In this document: one piece after another, positions 58,454 through 64,000 of the stretch
Numbering within the stretch: position 1 is the first letter of the stretch
Layout of the letters: each line of letters starts with the position of its first letter
DNA from: Streptomyces sp. LUP30
GTDB lineage: Bacteria; Actinomycetota; Actinomycetes; Streptomycetales; Streptomycetaceae
Reading direction: 5' to 3'
DNA: 64,000 nucleotides
NCBI RefSeq assembly: GCF_001746365.1
Contig: NZ_MJAJ01000015.1
Coordinates: 62,001 to 126,000, forward strand
Position numbers and translations under genes: made by a program
Notes under the pieces: model-generated
The model's database searches: none
Told to the model about the DNA's origin: nothing
Seen by the model: only the letters and a program-made list of their open reading frames with translations

Positions 58454-59224
58454 ATGGGAAAGCTCGACGGACGCGTCGTCCTCGTGACCGGCGCCGCGCG
58501 CGGCCAGGGAGAGCAGGAGGCCCGGCTGTTCCGGGCGGAGGGCGCCGAGGTGGTGATCGCCGACGTCCTGGACGAACAGGGCGCGGCTCTCGCCGAGGAG
58601 ATCGGAGCGCTGTACGTCCACCTCGACGTGGGGCGGGAGGACGCCTGGCAGTCGGCCGTGCGCGCCGCGCAGGAGGCCCACGGCCGGATCGACGGCCTCG
58701 TCAACAACGCCGGCATCCTGCGCTTCAACGCCCTCACCGACACGCCGCTCGACGAATTCATGCAGGTCGTGCAGGTCAACCAGGTCGGCTGCTTCCTCGG
58801 AGTCAAGACGGTCGCGCCGGTGATGGCCGACGGCGGCACGATCGTCAACACGGCGTCGTACACCGCGGTGACCGGGATGGCGGCGGTGGGCTCGTACGCG
58901 GCGACCAAGCACGCCGTCCTCGGCCTCACCCGGGTCGCGGCCCTGGAGCTCGCCCCGCGGGGCATCCGGGTCAACGCCGTGTGCCCCGGCGCGATCGACA
59001 CCGCCATGTCCAACCCCTCCCTGCTGGACCCGGACGCGGACCGGGAGGAGACCGCGAAGGCCATCGACGGGCTGTACCGCAAGCTCGTGCCGATGGGCCG
59101 CATCGGCCGCCCGGAGGAAGTGGCCCGGCTCGCGCTGTTCCTCACCTGCGACGACTCCTCCTACATCACCGGCCAGCCGTTCGTGATCGACGGAGGGTGG
59201 CTGGCGGGGGTCAGCGTCATCTGA
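58454..59224 (+). CDS. SDR-family dehydrogenase (hydroxysteroid dehydrogenase-like)
   Basis: 256 residues. Cofactor motif VLVTGAARGQGEQEARLFRA, where the Gly-Gln-Gly form is typical of 3-alpha/20-beta hydroxysteroid dehydrogenases; Asp37 region VIADVLDEQG favours NAD. Active site Tyr and Lys in VGSYAATKHAVLG, and VNNAGILRF. The C-terminal ITGQPFVIDGGWLAG closes the fold. AAGGGG precedes the ATG. Substrate is probably an alicyclic alcohol; the name is by family only. Confidence 0.9.
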   Translation: MGKLDGRVVLVTGAARGQGEQEARLFRAEGAEVVIADVLDEQGAALAEEIGALYVHLDVGREDAWQSAVRAAQEAHGRIDGLVNNAGILRFNALTDTPLDEFMQVVQVNQVGCFLGVKTVAPVMADGGTIVNTASYTAVTGMAAVGSYAATKHAVLGLTRVAALELAPRGIRVNAVCPGAIDTAMSNPSLLDPDADREETAKAIDGLYRKLVPMGRIGRPEEVARLALFLTCDDSSYITGQPFVIDGGWLAGVSVI

Positions 59225-59235
59225 GGGGTCGTCAG
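59221..59235. promoter_or_regulatory. Putative TetR operator J0
   Basis: CTGAGGGGTCGTCAG: 11 of 12 fixed positions, overlapping the stop of the SDR gene. Its centre is 60 bp from that of J, so it may help close the LLM promoter. Confidence 0.5.
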
Positions 59236-59280
59236 GTATTGACCCTCCATGCGGCGGGTGCGACAGTCGGGCCAGTCGAT

Positions 59281-59295
59281 CTGACGAACCGTCAG
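59281..59295. promoter_or_regulatory. Putative TetR operator J
   Basis: CTGACGAACCGTCAG: perfect in the 12 fixed positions, 37 bp before the LLM start. Confidence 0.85.
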
Positions 59296-59332
59296 AAATC
59301 GTGGACTTCAGAACCGGGGACGGTGAACCTCC

Positions 59333-60451
59333 TTGGAATTCGGGCTCTTTGTACAGGGATATGTGGGCAAGCGCGGCGAGACCGACCCGCTCGCCGAGCA
59401 CAAGGCGCTGATGGAGGAGACCGAGTACGTCATCCAGGCGGACAAGTCCGGCTTCAAGTACGCCTGGGCCTCCGAGCACCACTTCCTGGAGGAGTACTCG
59501 CACCTCTCCGCCAACGACGTCTACCTCGGCTACCTCGCCCACGCCACCGACCGCATCCACCTCGGCTCGGGCATCTTCAACCCGCTCGCGCAGGTCAACC
59601 ACCCGGTCAAGGTCGCCGAGAAGGTCGCCATGCTCGACCACCTCACCGGCAACCGCTTCGAGTTCGGCTCCGGCCGCGGCGCCGGCTCCCACGAGATCCT
59701 CGGCTTCCTCCCCGGCATCACCGACATGAATCACACGAAGGAGATCTGGGAGGAGACCATCGCCGAGTTCCCCAAGATGTGGCTTCAGGACGAGTACGCC
59801 GGCTTCCAGGGCAAGCACTGGCAGCTGCCGCCGCGCAAGATCCTGCCGAAGCCGTACGGGAAGTCGCACCCGGCGATGTGGTACGCCGCCGGATCGCCGC
59901 CGTCGTACGCGATGGCCGCGAAGAAGGGCCTCGGGGTGCTGGGCTTCAGCATCCAGAAGGTGTCCGACATGGAGTGGGTGCTGGAGCAGTACAAGACGGC
60001 CGTCGTGAACGCCGAGCCGATCGGGGACTTCGTCAACGACAACGTGATGGTGACGACGACGGCGATCTGCGCGCCCACCCACGACGAGGCGATCCGGATC
60101 GCCGTCGAGGGCGAACTGCACTACCTGCCGTCCCTGGTGTTCCGCTACCACGACACCTTCCCGCGCCCCGAGGGCTTCCCCGTCTGGCCGGAGACGCTGC
60201 CCGAGTACAACGCCGAGTTCGTGGAGCTCCTCGTCGAGGAGGAGCTGCTGATCTGCGGCGACCCGGACGAGGTGACCCGCCAGTGCAAGCGGTGGGAGCA
60301 GGCCGGGGCCGACCAGCTGTCGTTCGGGCTGCCGGTGGGCGTGCCGAAGGAGGAGACGCTGCAGACGATCCGGCTGATCGGGGAGCACGTGATCCCGAAG
60401 ATCGACACGGATCCCGTTCACCGGACGTCGCGCTTCCGCGGGACCGTCTGA
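59333..60451 (+). CDS. Luciferase-like (LLM-class) flavin-dependent monooxygenase
   Basis: 372 residues from a TTG; no better start fits the family. Luciferase fold with the early strand MEFGLFVQGYV, EHHFLEEYSHLSANDVYL and VAEKVAMLDHLTGNRFEFGS. The C-terminal half is a full family extension with two small insertions. Likely an FMNH2-dependent oxygenase fed by the flavin reductase at 23949; both are under operators, though 35 kb apart. First gene of an operon with a D-aminoacylase-type hydrolase and an aldehyde dehydrogenase. Confidence 0.9.
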   Translation: MEFGLFVQGYVGKRGETDPLAEHKALMEETEYVIQADKSGFKYAWASEHHFLEEYSHLSANDVYLGYLAHATDRIHLGSGIFNPLAQVNHPVKVAEKVAMLDHLTGNRFEFGSGRGAGSHEILGFLPGITDMNHTKEIWEETIAEFPKMWLQDEYAGFQGKHWQLPPRKILPKPYGKSHPAMWYAAGSPPSYAMAAKKGLGVLGFSIQKVSDMEWVLEQYKTAVVNAEPIGDFVNDNVMVTTTAICAPTHDEAIRIAVEGELHYLPSLVFRYHDTFPRPEGFPVWPETLPEYNAEFVELLVEEELLICGDPDEVTRQCKRWEQAGADQLSFGLPVGVPKEETLQTIRLIGEHVIPKIDTDPVHRTSRFRGTV

Positions 60452-60498
60452 GGTCGTACGAGGCCGGACAGGTCCCCGCAGGTGAAAAGGGAGCCCCC

Positions 60499-62229
60499 AT
60501 GCTCGATCACGTGATCAAGGGTGCGACCGTCGTGGACGGGACGGGTGCACCCGCGTTCCGCGCCGACGTCGGCCTCCGGGACGGGCGGATCGCCGTCATC
60601 GGAACCGTCGCCGAGGAGGCGCGCACGGCCGAGGACGCCGCCGGACTCGTCCTCGCCCCCGGGTTCGTCGACCCGCACACGCACTACGACGCCCAGCTCT
60701 TCTGGGACCCGTACGCCACCCCGTCCCTGAACCACGGGGTGACCACGGTCGCGGCCGGGAACTGCGGCTTCACGCTCGCACCGCTCAACCCCGACCGCCC
60801 CGAGGACGCCGACTACACGCGCCGCATGATGTCCAAGGTCGAGGGAATGTCCCTGGTCGCGCTGGAAGAGGGCGCGCCCTGGAACTGGCACGGGTTCGGG
60901 GAGTACCTCGACGCCCTCGAAGGGCGGATCGCCGTCAACGCGGGGTTCATGGTGGGCCACTGCGCCCTGCGCCGGTACGTGATGGGGCCGGACGCGGTGG
61001 GCGGACAGCCCAGCGAGGAGCAACTGGACCAGATCGTACGGCTGCTGCACGAGGCCATGGAGGCGGGGGCGTGGGGTTTCTCCACCACCCAGTCGTCCAC
61101 CCACTCCGACGGCGACGGCCGGCCCGTCGCCTCCCGGCACGCGCTTCCCGCCGAGCTGCTGGCGTTGTCGCGGGCCGTGGGCGAGCACGAGGGCACCCAG
61201 ATCGAGGCCATCGTCGCCGGCTGTCTGGACCAGTTCAGCGACGCCGAGATCGACCTGTTCGTCGAGATGAGCGCGGCGGCCGGACGCCCCCTGAACTGGA
61301 ACGTCCTCACCGTCGACGCGGCCGTCCCGGAGCGGGTGCCCCGGCAGCTCACCGCGAGCGAGCGGGCCCGCAAGGCGGGCGGCAGGGTCGTGGCGCTCAC
61401 GATGCCGATCCTCACGCCGATGAACATGTCCCTGGGCACCTTCTGCGCGCTGAACCTGATCCCCGGCTGGGGGCCGGTCCTGAGCCTGCCCGTCCCGGAG
61501 CGCATCGAGAGGCTGCGGGACCCGGGCGTGCGGGCCGAGATGCTGCGGCGGGCCGACTCCAGGGAGGCGGGCGTCTTCCGGCGGCTGGCCGACTTCGGGC
61601 GGTACGTCATCGGCGACACCTACAGCGCGGCCAACGAGGGCCTCACCGGACGGGTCGTCCGGGACATCGCCGCCGAACGCGGCCTCGACCCGTTCGCCTG
61701 TCTGGTCGAGATCTGCGCGGCCGACGAACTGCGCACGGTCCTGTGGCCGATGCCCACGGACAACGACCCCGGCTCATGGGCGCTGCGCGCGCAGACCTGG
61801 AGCCACGAGGACGTCCTGCTCGGCGGCTCCGACGCCGGCGCCCACCTGGACCGCATGTGCGGAGCCCCGTACACCACCCGCTTCCTGGGCGACTGCCTGC
61901 GCGGCCGGAAGCTGGCCGGTCTGGAGCAGGCGGTGAAGATGCTCACCGACGACCCGGCGCAACTGTTCGGCCTGCGGGAACGGGGCCGGATCCAGGAGGG
62001 CTTCCACGCGGACCTGGTCCTGTTCGACCCGGCGCGGATCGACGCGGGCAAGGCCACCCTGGTGCACGACCTGCCGGGCGACAGTCCCCGGCTGGACTCC
62101 CGGGCGATCGGCGTGCGGGCCGTCTGGGTCAACGGCGTGGCGGTCATCCGGGACGACGTGGTGACGGGCGCCGTGCCGGGGCGGGTGCTGCGCTCGGGCC
62201 GGGACACCAGGACGGTGAGCACCGGATGA
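60499..62229 (+). CDS. Amidohydrolase-3 family (N-acyl-D-amino-acid deacylase-like) hydrolase
   Basis: 576 residues from ATG 60499. N-terminal VVDGTGAPAFRADVGLRDGR, metal-binding HxH in APGFVDPHTHYDAQLFWD, then AGNCGFTLAPLNPDR, and the late Asp in LLGGSDAGAHLDRMC. The protein has the length of the family. Despite the family name it may hydrolyse an amide, a lactone or a cyclic ketone product. It begins 48 bp after the LLM gene and overlaps the aldehyde dehydrogenase by 4 bp. Confidence 0.9.
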   Translation: MLDHVIKGATVVDGTGAPAFRADVGLRDGRIAVIGTVAEEARTAEDAAGLVLAPGFVDPHTHYDAQLFWDPYATPSLNHGVTTVAAGNCGFTLAPLNPDRPEDADYTRRMMSKVEGMSLVALEEGAPWNWHGFGEYLDALEGRIAVNAGFMVGHCALRRYVMGPDAVGGQPSEEQLDQIVRLLHEAMEAGAWGFSTTQSSTHSDGDGRPVASRHALPAELLALSRAVGEHEGTQIEAIVAGCLDQFSDAEIDLFVEMSAAAGRPLNWNVLTVDAAVPERVPRQLTASERARKAGGRVVALTMPILTPMNMSLGTFCALNLIPGWGPVLSLPVPERIERLRDPGVRAEMLRRADSREAGVFRRLADFGRYVIGDTYSAANEGLTGRVVRDIAAERGLDPFACLVEICAADELRTVLWPMPTDNDPGSWALRAQTWSHEDVLLGGSDAGAHLDRMCGAPYTTRFLGDCLRGRKLAGLEQAVKMLTDDPAQLFGLRERGRIQEGFHADLVLFDPARIDAGKATLVHDLPGDSPRLDSRAIGVRAVWVNGVAVIRDDVVTGAVPGRVLRSGRDTRTVSTG

Positions 62230-63689
62230 GCGGCGAACCGGCCTACGGACAGCGCCTGTTCGTCGGCGGCGCCTGGATGGAGCCGGACGCCGGGCACTAC
62301 GAGGTCGTCGACCCGGCGACCGAGGGCACCGTCGGCTGGGCGCCGGAGGCCTCGCAGGACCAGGTGCGGGCGGCCTGCGCGGCGGCTCGCGAGGCGTTCG
62401 GCCCGTGGTCGCGCACCGCGCCGGAGGAGCGTGCGGCGGTCCTCGGCCGTGCGGCCGACATCGTGCGGGCCCGGCTGCTGCCCTACGCCGAGCTCGCCCG
62501 GGCGGAGACGGGCGCGACGACCGGGACGGCGCGCGCCATGCAGGTCGGGGTGGGCGCGGCCCGCTTCCGCCGGTACGCGCGCGTGGAGTCCGCCGAGTGG
62601 CCGGTCCCGCCGCAGATCAACGAGGCGGGCCCGATGGGGAAGGCCGGTGTGATGGGCGCGCTGGCCGTCCGCCAGCCCGTCGGCGTCGTCACCTGCATCA
62701 CCTCCTACAACAACCCGTGGGCGAACCCGGCCGGGAAGATCGCCCCCGCCCTGGCGATGGGCAACACGGTCGTGGTCAAACCGGCCCCGCAGGACCCCCT
62801 GTCCGTCTACCGGATGGCGGAGGCGCTGGAGGCGGCGGGCGTGCCGCGCGGGGTGGTGAACGTCGTCTCGGGACGGGCCGTCGAGATCGGCGAGACGGCC
62901 GTGTCGTCGCCGGACGTCGACATGGTGAGCTTCACCGGCTCGACGGCCGTCGGACAGCGCATCGCCGAGGTGTGCGGGCGGCAGATGAAGCGCCAGCTGA
63001 TGGAGCTGGGCGGCAAGGGCGCGGCGGTCGTCCTCGACGACGCGGACGTCGCCTCGGCGGTGGCCGGCATCGGCACCACGTTCTCCTTCTACAGCGGCCA
63101 GATCTGCACGGCGCCGACACGGGTGCTGGCGCAGCGGGGGGTGTACGACCGGCTGGTCGAGCGACTCGGCGCGTATGCGGCCCGGTTGACGGTGGGCGAC
63201 CCCGGAGAGGCGGACACGGTGGTCGGCCCGGTGATCTCGGCCGCCCATCGGGACCGGGTGGAGTCGTACGTCGAACTGGGGCGCAAGGAGGGCGCGGTGG
63301 TTGTGACGGGCGGCGAACGCCCCTCGCTGGAGCGGGGCTTCTACGTTGCGCCGACCCTGCTCGCCGACTGCACCAACGACATGCGGGTGGCCCGGGAGGA
63401 GATCTTCGGCCCGGTGGTCGTCGTCATCCCCTTCGACGAGGAGGAGGAGGGCGTCGCCCTGGCCAACGACAGCGACTACGGGCTCATCGACTACGTCTGG
63501 TCGGGCGACGTGGCCCGCGCCTTCCGCGTGGCCCGACGGCTGCGGGCCGGCGGCGTCGGCGTCAACACCGTCGGCCGCAACATGGAAGCGCCGTTCGGGG
63601 GCTTCAAGAGGAGCGGGGTCGGCCGCGACGTCGGCTCGTACGCGCTGCACGCGTACAGCGAGGTACAGGCGATCGTCTGGCCGGGGTGA
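62226..63689 (+). CDS. Aldehyde dehydrogenase (NAD(P)-dependent)
   Basis: 487 residues from an ATG overlapping the previous stop. ALDH blocks: QPVGVVTCITSYNNPWANPA with the Asn of the oxyanion site, VVKPAPQDPLSVYRMAEAL, catalytic Glu in MELGGKGAAVVL, catalytic Cys in YSGQICTAPTRVL and EEIFGPVVVVIPF. Oxidises an aldehyde to a carboxylate, giving an acid that the ligases could activate. Last gene of the operon that begins at 59333. Confidence 0.93.
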   Translation: MSGEPAYGQRLFVGGAWMEPDAGHYEVVDPATEGTVGWAPEASQDQVRAACAAAREAFGPWSRTAPEERAAVLGRAADIVRARLLPYAELARAETGATTGTARAMQVGVGAARFRRYARVESAEWPVPPQINEAGPMGKAGVMGALAVRQPVGVVTCITSYNNPWANPAGKIAPALAMGNTVVVKPAPQDPLSVYRMAEALEAAGVPRGVVNVVSGRAVEIGETAVSSPDVDMVSFTGSTAVGQRIAEVCGRQMKRQLMELGGKGAAVVLDDADVASAVAGIGTTFSFYSGQICTAPTRVLAQRGVYDRLVERLGAYAARLTVGDPGEADTVVGPVISAAHRDRVESYVELGRKEGAVVVTGGERPSLERGFYVAPTLLADCTNDMRVAREEIFGPVVVVIPFDEEEEGVALANDSDYGLIDYVWSGDVARAFRVARRLRAGGVGVNTVGRNMEAPFGGFKRSGVGRDVGSYALHAYSEVQAIVWPG

Positions 63690-63758
63690 GCCCGGCCGGA
63701 CGGGGGCACGCCCGCACTCGGTCTCGACGGCTTCCCTGACCCGCTCCCGTGACGAGGG

Positions 63759-64000
63759 TCACCTCTCCAGGTCCACCCGTACCGTGAGCAGTCCCGTTCC
63801 GAGTGCCCGTACCGCCGTGCTGTTGGCGCGGGGCAGGGTGCGCAGACGCGCGACCGGGTCGTCCTCGGGCATCAGGTGGGCCGTCCCGGAGTGCCACCGC
63901 CCGCCGAGGCGCACCCGCACGCGCGGGTCGGCCTGGATGTTGCGGACGTACTGCGACCGCTCCCCGAACTCCGAGACCAGCCAGAACGTGTCGCCGACCC
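63759..64000 (-). CDS. Deazaflavin-dependent nitroreductase-family protein, 5' end outside window
   Basis: The last 80 codons of a minus-strand gene run from the window edge to a TGA at 63759. The reading GDTFWLVSEFGERSQYVRN, then QADPRVRVRLGGRWHSGTAH and TGLLTVRVDLER, matches the DDN/PF04075 F420-dependent family, like the protein at 37892. It is convergent with the aldehyde dehydrogenase gene. The start and promoter lie beyond the window. Confidence 0.72.
   Translation of the reverse strand, partial: VGDTFWLVSEFGERSQYVRNIQADPRVRVRLGGRWHSGTAHLMPEDDPVARLRTLPRANSTAVRALGTGLLTVRVDLER

Noticed and set aside
1..64000. tRNA, rRNA and CRISPR elements
   Set aside because: I saw no clover-leaf candidate, no rRNA signature and no spaced repeat array while reading the window; a covariance-model search would be decisive.

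Overview
The base composition (very high GC, G/C-dominated third codon positions), GTG/TTG starts and gene families point to a Streptomyces chromosome. The best landmark is the antibiotic-regulation locus: a kbpA-like gene (40441-41172), afsK (41394-43772), an afsS-like small gene (48866-49063) and afsR (49313-52342). No RNA genes, CRISPR arrays, insertion sequences or integrases were recognised.

Layout. 0-7.6 kb holds housekeeping and signalling genes: a membrane protein cut by the window edge, a branched-chain-type substrate-binding protein, purU, an ECF sigma factor with an overlapping zinc-finger gene, a STAS anti-anti-sigma protein and a four-EF-hand protein. 7.6-18.5 kb is catabolic: an acyl-CoA ligase, amidohydrolase, three acyl-CoA dehydrogenases, a cyclase-family hydrolase, an SDR and a zinc alcohol dehydrogenase, broken by an RsbW-like kinase gene. 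18.6-24 kb has two MFS transporters, a GlxA/AraC regulator and a multicopper oxidase. 23.9-38.4 kb mixes further catabolic genes (flavin reductase, enoyl-CoA hydratase, ADP-forming acyl-CoA synthetase, DoxX/DUF35 pair, thiolase, acyl-CoA dehydrogenase, F420-type protein) with an amine oxidase, an FMO, two GNATs, a PdxH-like oxidase and an expansin-like secreted protein. 38.4-52.3 kb is a LysE/Lrp pair, a TetR regulator and the afs locus, with a catabolic block (hydratase, DUF35, thiolase, acyl-CoA ligase) placed between afsK and afsS. 52.5-64 kb holds a second amidohydrolase, two LLM oxidoreductases, SDRs, a secreted trypsin-like protease, a LysR regulator, a D-aminoacylase-type amidohydrolase and an aldehyde dehydrogenase.

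The main unifying signal is a 15-bp palindrome, CTGACGNNNCGTCAG. I found it 15 times: six perfect copies, seven with one mismatch in the 12 fixed bases, and two with two mismatches. All but one lie in gaps next to catabolic genes or overlap a gene boundary there; the remaining one overlaps the start of the TetR gene at 39671-40318. I infer one dispersed TetR regulon of about 24 genes that breaks down an unidentified carboxylic acid as CoA thioesters: activation by three ligases, dehydrogenation by two alpha/beta pairs of acyl-CoA dehydrogenases, hydration, thiolase or retro-aldol cleavage by thiolase/DUF35 pairs, and ring opening or hydrolysis by amidohydrolase and cyclase families, with flavin- and F420-dependent oxidoreductases. 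The substrate cannot be read from the sequence. The regulon is interleaved with conserved genes rather than forming one island.
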